From JACKII01 sp965222315 (GTDB lineage Bacteria; Pseudomonadota; Alphaproteobacteria; Bin95), in contig OZ244951.1 of assembly GCA_965222315.1 (NCBI GenBank), forward strand, positions 2,108,001-2,172,000: DNA of 64,000 bases, read 5' to 3'. The notes below the pieces were generated by a model, which saw nothing but the letters and a program-made list of their open reading frames with translations, was not told where the DNA came from and searched no databases. Shown in pieces: positions 53,253-61,605 of this stretch. A program made the position numbers and the translations under genes. Within the stretch, counting starts at the first letter, position 1; the number at the start of each line of letters is the position of its first letter.

Positions 53253-54122
53253 ATGAGTCGAATCATGCAGGTTGCCGGGCAAGGGTTGATTTTTGCCCGC
53301 AGCATCTTGTTGGTCATGGCGATATCTCTTGGCGTCGCCGCGTGCGCGACCGCTCCGCAGGGGGAGGGAGGTGGCCATGCGGCGGAGGTTTACGACCCGC
53401 TGGAGGGGTTGAACCGCCATGTATTCGCGTTCAACGATGCCGTGGACACGGTGCTGATCCGCCCGGCGGCGTTCATTTACCGTGAAGCGACGCCCAGACC
53501 GATCAAGGGAATCGTCTCGAACTTCCTTGACCATCTAACCCTGCCGCTAACCATCATACACGACCTTTTGCAAGGTAAGCCGGAACGGGCGCAGGTCGCC
53601 TTTGGCCGCTTGTTCTTGAACACGGTTGTCGGTATCGGCGGGTTGTTCGATATAGCGACTCCGGCGGGTTTCCCCATGCACAAGGAAGACATGGGACAAA
53701 CCCTGGCGGTACACGGGGTTGATTCAGGTCCCTACCTAGTGCTGCCAATCTTGGGGCCGTCATCGTTCCGGGATGGCATCGGTACGGCGATCGACGCGTT
53801 CGCCGACCCGATGACCATTGCATCCTACGGCGTCACAAATGGATTTACGTTGCGGATCAGCCGGGCCGCCGCGGCTGGTCTCGTCCGGCGGGAGCAGTTG
53901 ATCGAGCCGCTGGATGCGCTGCGCCAATCGCTGGATTATTACGCCACGGTCAGAGCCGCCTACCGCCAGCAGCGGGCGATAGAGGTTAATGACGGCGCGC
54001 CAGCGTCGGGCGAGGAAGCCGATCCCTTCGCCTCGTTTGAAACCGGTAATGAGACGCCGCGCCAGCCGGGCCAGCCTCTGTCCGATCAACCTCAATCTGA
54101 CCAGCCGCAGCCTACCCAATAG
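53253..54122 (+). CDS. mlaA: MlaA/VacJ outer-membrane lipoprotein
   Basis: About 289 residues. The N-terminus carries a hydrophobic segment and lipobox (LGVAACATA, Cys about residue 31). The MlaA core has YDPLEGLNRHVFAFND, IVSNFLDHLTLPLTII, ARLFLNTVVGIGGLFDIAT-like text (LFLNTVVGIGGLFDIA) and LVLPILGPSSFRDG. MlaA removes misplaced phospholipids from the outer leaflet and passes them to MlaC. ATG 53253 is preferred over several upstream in-frame starts because AGAGGG lies eight bases ahead; ATG 53247 is the alternative. The tail is Pro/Gln-rich. No mlaBCDEF genes are adjacent. The 3' end overlaps the convergent histidine kinase by 11 bp. Confidence 0.92.
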   Translation: MSRIMQVAGQGLIFARSILLVMAISLGVAACATAPQGEGGGHAAEVYDPLEGLNRHVFAFNDAVDTVLIRPAAFIYREATPRPIKGIVSNFLDHLTLPLTIIHDLLQGKPERAQVAFGRLFLNTVVGIGGLFDIATPAGFPMHKEDMGQTLAVHGVDSGPYLVLPILGPSSFRDGIGTAIDAFADPMTIASYGVTNGFTLRISRAAAAGLVRREQLIEPLDALRQSLDYYATVRAAYRQQRAIEVNDGAPASGEEADPFASFETGNETPRQPGQPLSDQPQSDQPQPTQ

Positions 54123-55248
54123 GCCCGGCTTCGGGGTCAGCAACAGGCAGAGCGGGCAACGAGATTGTTACTTCCGTGCCGTGACCCTGTTGGCTCTCAA
54201 TGTTAAGGCGGCCACGATGCGCGGCCAGGACACGCTCGACAAAGCGCAGGCCCAAACCGTGTCCGCTGGCGGGTGACCGCCCTGCCTTGGCGTTTCGGGG
54301 CCCGAGCAAGCGCTCCGGTGGGAAGCCGATGCCGGTGTCCGTCACGGTGAAGCGGGTTTCGCCGTATTGCTGCACGCTCAGCGTGACCCGTCCCCCTTCG
54401 TTGGTGAATTTGATCGCGTTCTGCAGAAGGTTCAGCAGCGCCTGGGAGAGAAAGCGGCCATTGCAATGGAGAGGTTGCAGTCCGGCCGGCGCGTCGCAAG
54501 TCAGGGTGAGTCCTTTCTGCGTGGCGGCCGGCCGCATCATCGCGGTCACGTTTTCGGCAAGTTCTGCCGGATCGAGCCGGTCTGCCATCTCCAGCCCGAA
54601 CAGCGCGGCATCGCCGATCTGGAGTAGATCGTTGAACAAGGCCAGCAAGTGCTCCCCGCTGTTGCGGATGTGCCTTGCATAGTCGCGGTAGCGGTCACCT
54701 TCCGCCGGCCAGGGGCCGAGTGCCTGTTGCTCGATGGATTCGGCAAAGCCAATGATGGAGTTCAGGGGCGAGCGCATCTCGTGGCTGACTTCGGCAAGCA
54801 ACGGGCGGTCGGGCTCCGACACACCGATCGCTGCGCCGGCAGGCCCCGCATTCCGCTCCGCCGCCGCGAACCAGGTAGCGTGGCTGAGCGCGGCGATCAG
54901 GTGGTCTCCCGGCCAAACCGTGCCGCTGACGATTTCGAACGCGCCCAGCGCGCGCAATTGCTTTTTCGGTGGCTTCACTTCGCCCGGCGACAGGCAGACA
55001 ATCACCGGCAGAGAGGGGGCGGCAGACAGCAGCCCGGACACCATGTCGGCCGCTTGCAGCGGCGCGTGGCGGGCATCAACCAGAGCGTAGGCGTAATGGT
55101 GCAGCCGCAACTGGTCGGCCGCTTCCTCCACGGAGGCAAAGCGATGCAAGATAGCTGCCCCATGCGCCGATGCGAGGCCCGCCCTGATTTTGGCGGTAAA
55201 GCCGGCATCCGCCGATAGGATCAGGCCGCTGGGTGTTTCCGGTTCCAT
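54112..55248 (-). CDS. Sensor histidine kinase with degenerate receiver-like N-domain
   Basis: A 378-residue soluble kinase. Residues about 5-125 look like a receiver fold (LILSADAGFTAKIRAGL; YALVDARHAPL; PVIVCLSPG) but lack the paired acidic residues after strand 1 and a clear conserved Lys. The DHp box is LLAEVSHEMRSPLNSIIGFAES with the phosphorylated His, followed by the N box LNLLQNAIKFTNEGG, the G1 box VTDTGIGFPPERL and G2 GHGLGLRFVE. No membrane helix is present. ATG 55248 has GGGAGG upstream; ATG 55311 and earlier starts are less well supported. It diverges from argG. The partner regulator is not in the window. Confidence 0.85.
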   Translation of the reverse strand: MEPETPSGLILSADAGFTAKIRAGLASAHGAAILHRFASVEEAADQLRLHHYAYALVDARHAPLQAADMVSGLLSAAPSLPVIVCLSPGEVKPPKKQLRALGAFEIVSGTVWPGDHLIAALSHATWFAAAERNAGPAGAAIGVSEPDRPLLAEVSHEMRSPLNSIIGFAESIEQQALGPWPAEGDRYRDYARHIRNSGEHLLALFNDLLQIGDAALFGLEMADRLDPAELAENVTAMMRPAATQKGLTLTCDAPAGLQPLHCNGRFLSQALLNLLQNAIKFTNEGGRVTLSVQQYGETRFTVTDTGIGFPPERLLGPRNAKAGRSPASGHGLGLRFVERVLAAHRGRLNIESQQGHGTEVTISLPALPVADPEAGPIG

Positions 55249-55521
55249 CCCGCAAGCGCCTCCCGCTAACCAAGCCTGATCAGATGGGCGGTATTCCGTG
55301 CTTGGCATCATGACAGACTGGCTCCACTTACTTCGCTGGCAGCCGGATTGACCCTGCCGCCGCTCCATACCACTCCGCCTGCGGCCACCCGAACCACCAT
55401 GGTTAGTGTTCGGTGTTTGCTTGCAGGCTGCGATTACGATAATGCAACGCCTGTAAAACAAACCTTAATGCGGAGCAGCAATTTTGCGGCGCTTGCCAGC
55501 GCGCGGCTGCGGCGAGGAACA

Positions 55522-56733
55522 ATGAAAGATCAAATCAAGCGCGTGGTGCTTGCCTACTCGGGCGGCCTGGATACCTCGGTCATTTTGAAGTGGTTGCAGG
55601 AAGAATATAACTGCGAGGTAGTGACCTTTACCGCTGACCTGGGGCAGGGCGAGGAATTGGAGCCGGCCCGGAAAAAGGCCGAGATGTTTGGCGTGCGCCA
55701 GATCTTCATCGACGATTTACGCGAGGAGTTCGTGCGCGACTTCGTCTTTCCTATGTTCCGGGCCAATGCGCTGTACGAAGGAGTCTATCTGTTGGGCACC
55801 TCCATCGCCCGCCCGCTGATCGCCAAGCGGCAGATCGAGATTGCGGAGATGGTGGGGGCTGATGCCGTGGCGCATGGTGCGACAGGCAAAGGCAATGACC
55901 AGGTGCGCTTCGAGCTGGGCTATTATGCGCTGAAACCAGATATCAAGGTGATCGCGCCCTGGCGGGAATGGGACCTGAATTCCCGGACCAGGCTGATTGA
56001 ATTCGCCGAACAGCACCAGATCCCCATCGCAAAGGACAAGCGTGGCGAGGCGCCGTATTCAACCGACGCGAATCTGCTGCACATCTCCTACGAAGGGAAA
56101 GTGCTGGAAGACCCGTGGGTCGAGCCGCACGAAGATATGTTCACCCGCTCCGTTGCGCCGGAGAGCGCTCCCGATACGCCTCAGTACGTGGAGGTCGAGT
56201 TCGAACGTGGCGATCCGGTCGCCGTCGATGGCGAGCGCCTGTCGCCGGCGGCGCTGCTGACCCGGTTGAACGAACTGGGCGGCGCGCATGGCATTGGCCG
56301 GCTTGATATGGTCGAGAACCGGTTTGTCGGCATGAAGTCGCGCGGGGTCTACGAAACGCCGGGCGGCACAGTCCTGCTGGAAGCGCGCAGGGCGGTCGAA
56401 TCGCTCTGCCTGGACCGGGGCGCGATGCATCTGAAGGATGAATTGATGCCGCGCTATGCCGAGCTGCTGTATAACGGTCTTTGGTTCTCCCCAGAGCGGG
56501 AAATGTTGCAGGCAGCCATCGACGAGAGCCAAAAACGGGTAACCGGCACGGCCAGGGTGAAGCTCTTCAAGGGCAGCGTGAAAACCGTTGGCCGAAAGTC
56601 GCCAACAAGCCTGTACAACGCGGATGTCGTCACGTTCGAGGCCGATACCGTTTACGATCAGCGGGATGCTGAGGGCTTCATTAAGCTTAATGCGTTACGC
56701 CTTCGTCTGCGGGGTATGACGAACGGGGGATAG
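55522..56733 (+). CDS. argG: Argininosuccinate synthase
   Basis: A 403-residue ATP-grasp-like N-type enzyme. The PP-motif is VLAYSGGLDTSVILKWL, and HGATGKGNDQVRFELGY and REWDLNSRTRLIEFAE are family signatures. It condenses citrulline and aspartate with ATP to argininosuccinate. The frame opens upstream at 55348, but ATG 55522 has GAGGAACA directly before it and family similarity begins with KRVVLAYSGG. It stands alone, divergent from the histidine kinase. Confidence 0.98.
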   Translation: MKDQIKRVVLAYSGGLDTSVILKWLQEEYNCEVVTFTADLGQGEELEPARKKAEMFGVRQIFIDDLREEFVRDFVFPMFRANALYEGVYLLGTSIARPLIAKRQIEIAEMVGADAVAHGATGKGNDQVRFELGYYALKPDIKVIAPWREWDLNSRTRLIEFAEQHQIPIAKDKRGEAPYSTDANLLHISYEGKVLEDPWVEPHEDMFTRSVAPESAPDTPQYVEVEFERGDPVAVDGERLSPAALLTRLNELGGAHGIGRLDMVENRFVGMKSRGVYETPGGTVLLEARRAVESLCLDRGAMHLKDELMPRYAELLYNGLWFSPEREMLQAAIDESQKRVTGTARVKLFKGSVKTVGRKSPTSLYNADVVTFEADTVYDQRDAEGFIKLNALRLRLRGMTNGG

Positions 56734-57009
56734 GCCCCCATTCGATTGCGGCAAATGCGCTGTTAGGGTGGCGCTCCACTTGCGTTGCGGCGGTTCAGAC
56801 CATACCTTCCGCTTCCTACGCTGGACCGGATCGGCGGTAGCGCCTAACGAGAGCTGCGCACCGCTGATGCAAAACCCGGTCTCCAACCGCGTGCTCCCGC
56901 TTCGCGCATTCGCCGCGTCTCCGCACCTGGTATTTCTACCGGGCGCGGAGTCTTTGCAGGTTACCGCCTTTGGTGGTGAGCACCTTTGAATGAGATAGGA
57001 GATATAAAT
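56734..57009. other. argG-PfpI intergenic region, no gene seen
   Basis: This 276-bp gap has a 73-codon open frame at 56768-56989, but it has no ribosome site and lacks protein-like composition. The promoter of the downstream gene is presumably near its right end. No terminator was recognised by eye. Confidence 0.4.
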
Positions 57010-57585
57010 ATGCAGGATCGTCGCCTTAGCGGTAAGAAAGTCGCCATCATTGTCGCCAACGGGTTTCAGGAAACCCACATGACGGAAACCCAGAAAGTGT
57101 TGACCTCCGAGGGTGCTTCCTCCGTCGTCATCTCCAGCGAAGTTGGTGTCGTGAATGGTTGGCATGAGGGTTCCTGGGGCCACAACTTCTTTGTCGACAG
57201 CGGCCTGAACAAGGTGCTGCCGAGCCAGTACGACGCGCTGTTGATTCCGGGCGGCGAACGCAGCCTGATGACTCTGACCGGCAATGCCCATGCCAAGCGC
57301 ATCATCAAGGGCATGGTGGACAGCGACAAGGTCGTCGGTGTGGTTGGCCGCAGCGCCGCGCTGCTGGCTGCTGCCGAATGCGCCGCCGGCCGCACGATCG
57401 CGGGCAATGAGGTGGTCAAGGAGCAAGTCACCCAGGCCGGCGCGATCTGGTCGGACGAGGAAGTTGCGATCGACGGCAGCATCGTTTCCAGCGCCGGAAA
57501 TGAAGGCCTGCCGGCGTTCATCGAAGCGTTCGTCAATGTGATCACCGGCGATACTGAAGCCGAGACGCAAAGCGAAGCGGCCTAA
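57010..57585 (+). CDS. DJ-1/PfpI superfamily protein lacking the canonical nucleophile Cys
   Basis: A 191-residue protein of the PfpI/YhbO type: GKKVAIIVANGFQETHMTE contains the conserved Glu, and YDALLIPGGERSL the PGG motif. At the nucleophile elbow, where relatives have ICHGPQLL, this protein has VGRSAALL (about residues 112-119), so the Cys is replaced by Gly and the neighbouring His by Arg. Its activity, if any, should differ from deglycase/protease forms. AGGAGAT lies six bases ahead of ATG 57010, chosen over TTG 56986. Confidence 0.85.
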   Translation: MQDRRLSGKKVAIIVANGFQETHMTETQKVLTSEGASSVVISSEVGVVNGWHEGSWGHNFFVDSGLNKVLPSQYDALLIPGGERSLMTLTGNAHAKRIIKGMVDSDKVVGVVGRSAALLAAAECAAGRTIAGNEVVKEQVTQAGAIWSDEEVAIDGSIVSSAGNEGLPAFIEAFVNVITGDTEAETQSEAA

Positions 57586-57769
57586 ACCGCTTCGGTGGAC
57601 CGTCGGCAAATGTTGACAGTTCCGCCGACAGAGATATCCAGAATCGCGGCAGCCACCATCCGGTTTGCCGCGATTGCTGTTTTGTGGGGGCTGGCTGGCA
57701 TTCGCGAACGCGCTGCGGACATAGGAGATGCGGACAGTCGCCGCTCTGCGGTCAGGAGCGAATTCCGGC

Positions 57770-58384
57770 CTACCGCACCTGTTTAGGCCGCCGCGATGGC
57801 TTGATGACCGGATGGAAAGCGGCAGCGTCAGCCCGGACATCGCCGGTCAGGCGCGGGTCGGGTGCGGTTTCCAGGTCCCGCTTATAGGCGCGGAAGCCGT
57901 GCTTCAGGTAGAAGGGCATGGCGCTCGGGTGATCCTGGGTGCAGGTGTGCAGCCACAAGCGCTCCGCGCCCTCGTCGAATGCGATCTCCTGGGTCCGGCG
58001 CATCATCCAGGCTCCACGGCCACCACCGAACGCTTCCGGGATCAGACCGAGGAACACGATCTCGCAGTTGGGCCGCCCGCTCCAGTCCAGCTCAACCATG
58101 CCGATGTCCCGGCCGTCCTCCCGCAGAACGTAGAGCGCCGTTGACGGGGCGTCCAGAATAGCCCGCAGCCGTTCATCCCGCATGACCAGGCGGCTGAACC
58201 AGAGCCACTCCTCTCCGATACGGCGGAACAGTGGCAGGTACCAGTCAAGCGCCGGCTCGTGGACCTTGTCGAGTGAGAGGCCTGGTAAAGGCTTGGCCGG
58301 CATTACGGCAGGCAGGCGATACATCTCCAGATACGTGACGATGGCCGCAATATGGCCGTCCGGGATTGGTTGCAGCTTAAACAT
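57770..58384 (-). CDS. GNAT-family N-acetyltransferase
   Basis: A 204-residue acetyltransferase. The acetyl-CoA loop is IPEAFGGGRGAWMMRRT, following the strand CEIVFLGL; LWLHTCTQDHPSAMPFYLKHGF is the C-terminal part. It differs from the short GNAT at 43761. The substrate is unknown. It ends downstream of an ABC substrate-binding protein and pyrE on the same strand with 6 bp between stop and start, so it may be co-transcribed with them. Confidence 0.82.
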   Translation of the reverse strand: MFKLQPIPDGHIAAIVTYLEMYRLPAVMPAKPLPGLSLDKVHEPALDWYLPLFRRIGEEWLWFSRLVMRDERLRAILDAPSTALYVLREDGRDIGMVELDWSGRPNCEIVFLGLIPEAFGGGRGAWMMRRTQEIAFDEGAERLWLHTCTQDHPSAMPFYLKHGFRAYKRDLETAPDPRLTGDVRADAAAFHPVIKPSRRPKQVR

Positions 58385-58390
58385 GGCCGT

Positions 58391-60046
58391 TCACTCCGCC
58401 CCCCATTCCTCGACCCAAAGGGTGGTGATACCCAAATGTCCGGTCGGGCGGATGCCGGTCATCCCCTTCGGCACGACAAAGGGGTTGGCGCGGAAGTAGA
58501 GGGGCAGGGCTGGCAGTTCCTCCGCGTAGAGGCGCTGCAGCTCGCCCCATTTGTCGGCACGGCTTTCCCGGTTCAGGTCCAGTTCGATGGCGTCGATCAG
58601 CGCATCGGCGGCGGCATTCCGGAAGCCCGTATAGTTCTGACCGGCCCAGTTGTTCTCCGCCGTCGGGATCATGCTGGAGTGCAGGGTGGTGCGCGGCAGG
58701 CTTTCGGGCGCGGAGATCCAGGCGAACATGGCCATGCCCTTAAAGCGCCGCTCCCGCACGGTCTGGCCGAAGAACACCCGCGCCGGCTGATTCTGGATGC
58801 GGATATCGACGCCGATCTGCTTCCAGTAGTGCTGCAGCACCTGCTGTACCTGTTCCCGCACCCGCGCACCCGCGGTCGTGCCCATGGTGAGCGAGAGCTT
58901 CTGTCCGTCCGCATTGACGCGGATGCCGCCTGGGCCGGGTTTCCAGCCGGCTTTTTCAAGCAGGGCTTTGGCCTTGGCGGGGTCGTATGGGTATGTCGGG
59001 ATGTCGTCCGTATGGACCCAATCCAGCGGGTTTACATTCGTGTCGGCCACCGGTTGCTTGCCCTGGAACAGCCGCTCGCTGATAGCGCTCCGGTCGGCAC
59101 CGTAAAGCAGCGCCTGGCGCACGCGTTTGTCGCTGAGAATCGGGTTGTCCAGGTTCAGGTCGATGTGCTCGTAGATCAGCCCTGCCTTGTAGATAAAGTC
59201 GAAATCCCCGCCGCGGCGTTTCTCCAGCGACAGGGCCTGGTCCAAGGTCAGGCCCAACTCCCCCGCGATATAGTCGACCGATCCCGACAGCAGGTTGGCC
59301 TCCAGCGCGGCCGTGTTCTCAACTACCCGGATAATGATACGGTCGAACTGCGGCGCCGGGCCATACCAGGTCTCGTTGCGCACCAGTTCGACGAACGCGC
59401 CAGGAGTTACCTGCGCAATCCGGTAGGGGCCGAAATAGAGCCCCGGATTGGCCGTGTCCGTGTCGTAGGCGGTCCGCCGCTTGTATTCGCGCGGGTTCTC
59501 CTCGAACCGGGCGCGCTCCAGATGGGCGGGCAGGGGAGCGATGCCAAAGGCGTTATAGGTATAGGTGACGCGGTCGGTATGCAGCACGACGGTCTTCGGG
59601 TCCGGCGTCTCGACCTTCCAGATGCGCTGGTAAATGTCAGCGCCCGATACGCCCGATTCCGGATGCTTGCCGACCTCCCAGGCGAAGCGGATATCGTCGC
59701 CAGTGACGGGCGTGCCGTCGCCCCAGGTTGCGCCTGCCGCTATGCGGTAGGTGACGGCGATACCGTCCTCACCGCCGGGTGTTTTCTCCCGCACCGCGCC
59801 GCCATTCTCCAGGGTCGGCAGCTTCTCGCAGAGCATACACGCCAGTTCCCAATCATGGTCGTAGACCGTCACCGGGCGGAGCGCGGCGCCAAGGATGTAG
59901 GACTTGGCCAGCATGGCGTCGATGATGGGATGGAAGGTCGATGGAAACTGCGTGACACCGATGGTGAGTGTCCGCTTCTGCGCCTGCACCCCGCCTGTCC
60001 AGATGGTCAGGCAGAGGACGAGTACGCCTGCCGCGAGCCGGCGCAT
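58391..60046 (-). CDS. ABC transporter substrate-binding protein, peptide/opine family (SBP_bac_5)
   Basis: A 551-residue periplasmic protein. Residues 1-22 are a signal peptide (RRLAAGVLVLCLTIWTGG ... QAQ). The SBP_bac_5 fold shows WGDGTPVTGDDIRFAWEV, LDNPILSDKRVRQALLYGADR and the C-terminal LQRLYAEELPALPLYFR. It would bind oligopeptides or similar ligands for an ABC importer, but no permease or ATPase genes are adjacent. The start is ATG 60046, overlapping the pyrE stop by one base; the longer frame runs inside pyrE and is rejected. Confidence 0.9.
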   Translation of the reverse strand: MRRLAAGVLVLCLTIWTGGVQAQKRTLTIGVTQFPSTFHPIIDAMLAKSYILGAALRPVTVYDHDWELACMLCEKLPTLENGGAVREKTPGGEDGIAVTYRIAAGATWGDGTPVTGDDIRFAWEVGKHPESGVSGADIYQRIWKVETPDPKTVVLHTDRVTYTYNAFGIAPLPAHLERARFEENPREYKRRTAYDTDTANPGLYFGPYRIAQVTPGAFVELVRNETWYGPAPQFDRIIIRVVENTAALEANLLSGSVDYIAGELGLTLDQALSLEKRRGGDFDFIYKAGLIYEHIDLNLDNPILSDKRVRQALLYGADRSAISERLFQGKQPVADTNVNPLDWVHTDDIPTYPYDPAKAKALLEKAGWKPGPGGIRVNADGQKLSLTMGTTAGARVREQVQQVLQHYWKQIGVDIRIQNQPARVFFGQTVRERRFKGMAMFAWISAPESLPRTTLHSSMIPTAENNWAGQNYTGFRNAAADALIDAIELDLNRESRADKWGELQRLYAEELPALPLYFRANPFVVPKGMTGIRPTGHLGITTLWVEEWGAE

Positions 60047-60738
60047 CAGGGTGTCCAGCCTTCGGGATTCTCCAGAAAGCTGCGCACAACCTTTGCTTTC
60101 TCCGGCGGAAAGTAGCCGCTGTCTTCGGCTTCCTTGATGACGTCCCACCATGTGGCCAGGCCGTGCAGGGTCACGCCCAGTTCGCCGAGCGTGGAGGTGC
60201 TGGCCGGATAGATGCCGTAGTGGAACAGCACCATGCAATCGTTGATGACGCCGCCAGCCTCCCGGATGGCATTGATGAAGTTGACCTTGCTGCCGCCGTC
60301 AGTGGCCAGATCCTCGACCAGAAGCACGCGGGCGCCCTCCGGCATGATGCCTTCGATCTGGGCCATGCGGCCAAAGCCCTTGGGCTGTTTGCGGACATAG
60401 ACCATGGGCAGGCCCATCCGTTCCGCAATCCAGGCGGCAAAGGCAATACCGGCCGTCTCACCGCCCGCCACCACGTCGATGCTCTCGTGCCCGATGTCAC
60501 GCTCGATCGTCTGCACGGCCAGGTCCATCAGCTTGGCGCGTGCGCGGGGAAAGCTGATGAGTTGGCGGCAGTCGATATAGACCGGGCTGCGGCGGCCGCT
60601 GGTAAAGGTGAACGGCTCGTCGTCGTAGCAATAGGCGGATTTGGTTTCGAGCAGGATATGCGCCATGGCGCGGGCGGCGACGGCGCGCTCGATCTCGTGT
60701 GCCTGGGCAACGGATACGGGGTGGACGGTGTCTGACAT
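60046..60738 (-). CDS. pyrE: Orotate phosphoribosyltransferase
   Basis: A 230-residue type I phosphoribosyltransferase. FTFTSGRRSPVYIDCR is the N-terminal substrate region, VYVRKQPKGFGRMAQIEG the flexible loop, and VLLVEDLATDGGSKVNFI the PRPP-binding motif. It makes OMP from orotate and PRPP in pyrimidine synthesis. Its stop overlaps the next gene's ATG. It diverges from the TauE-like permease across 75 bp. Confidence 0.95.
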   Translation of the reverse strand: MSDTVHPVSVAQAHEIERAVAARAMAHILLETKSAYCYDDEPFTFTSGRRSPVYIDCRQLISFPRARAKLMDLAVQTIERDIGHESIDVVAGGETAGIAFAAWIAERMGLPMVYVRKQPKGFGRMAQIEGIMPEGARVLLVEDLATDGGSKVNFINAIREAGGVINDCMVLFHYGIYPASTSTLGELGVTLHGLATWWDVIKEAEDSGYFPPEKAKVVRSFLENPEGWTP

Positions 60739-60813
60739 GGGGAAAGCGCTTCTCTGTGGCGAGGGGTGTCACTATGGTAGCCGACCGCACGCCAAAGGCC
60801 CGCTGCCGCCGAT

Positions 60814-61596
60814 ATGCTTTCCACTCTAACTCAGATTTTCGGCGACTTGCAGCCGAGCACGCTGCTTTATCTTGCCTTGGGCGCGTATTTGTCCGCCGTT
60901 TTCCACAGCGTGGCCGTGTTCGGCGGCGGGCTGATCCTTTCCATCGTGCTGGCGCCGGTGATCGGGATCAAGGCGGTGGTGCCGGTGATCGCCGTATCGC
61001 TGTTGATTAGTCATACCAGCCGGGTCTGGGCATTCCGGCGCGGGTTCACCTGGACGGTCTACCGGGATCTGATGACCACGGCGTTTCCGGGGCTGATCGT
61101 GGGCGCGGTGATCTATTCCTACCTGCCGGCCAGCGGGATCGCCTTTCTGATGGGCGTCTTTCTGATCTGGATGATCCCCATGCGCCGCGTCATGCAGCGC
61201 CGCAATGTCAGAGTCGGCAAGCGGTCCATCATGGGAATCGGCGTGCCCTTCGGCATCCTGGGCGGTTCGACGGTCGGGGCGGGGCTGATCCTGGCGCCCT
61301 TCATGCTGGCCGTCGGCTTGGCGGGGGAGGCGCTGATGGGCACCATGGCCACCGTCGCCCTGACGGTTAACGCCACCAAGGCGGCGGTGTTCGGCGGCTT
61401 CTCGGTGCTGGACCCAGGGCTTGCCGTTGCCGGGCTGATGGTCGGCCTGTGTACCGTGCCGGGCAACCTGACCGGCCGCTGGATCGTCCGCCGGACGGCA
61501 ATCCGCGTGCATATCCTGGTGGTGGAGGCCGTGATTCTGGCAGGCGGCTGCTACTTTATCTATGCCGCGGGCGAGGGATGGGGGTGGTGGGTGTAA
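60814..61596 (+). CDS. TauE/SafE-family membrane permease
   Basis: A 260-residue membrane protein with about eight hydrophobic segments (for example LYLALGAYLSAVFHSVAVFG, VVPVIAVSLLISH, LIVGAVIYSYLPASGIAFL and ILVVEAVILAGGCYFIYAA) and the half-repeat motif SIMGIGVPFGILGGSTVGAG characteristic of TauE. Relatives export sulfite, sulfoacetate or other anions. With TauD-type enzymes and a thiol-dioxygenase-like cupin elsewhere in the window, a sulfur role is possible but unproven. It diverges from pyrE. Confidence 0.82.
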   Translation: MLSTLTQIFGDLQPSTLLYLALGAYLSAVFHSVAVFGGGLILSIVLAPVIGIKAVVPVIAVSLLISHTSRVWAFRRGFTWTVYRDLMTTAFPGLIVGAVIYSYLPASGIAFLMGVFLIWMIPMRRVMQRRNVRVGKRSIMGIGVPFGILGGSTVGAGLILAPFMLAVGLAGEALMGTMATVALTVNATKAAVFGGFSVLDPGLAVAGLMVGLCTVPGNLTGRWIVRRTAIRVHILVVEAVILAGGCYFIYAAGEGWGWWV

Positions 61597-61605
61597 GGCG
61601 CATTC

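Noticed and set aside
56768..56989. 73-codon frame upstream of the PfpI-like gene
   Set aside because: No ribosome site and no conserved character; best treated as leader or intergenic sequence.
60050..60238. N-terminal extension of the peptide-binding protein into pyrE
   Set aside because: It would overlap pyrE by nearly 200 bp; ATG 60046 begins a normal signal peptide.
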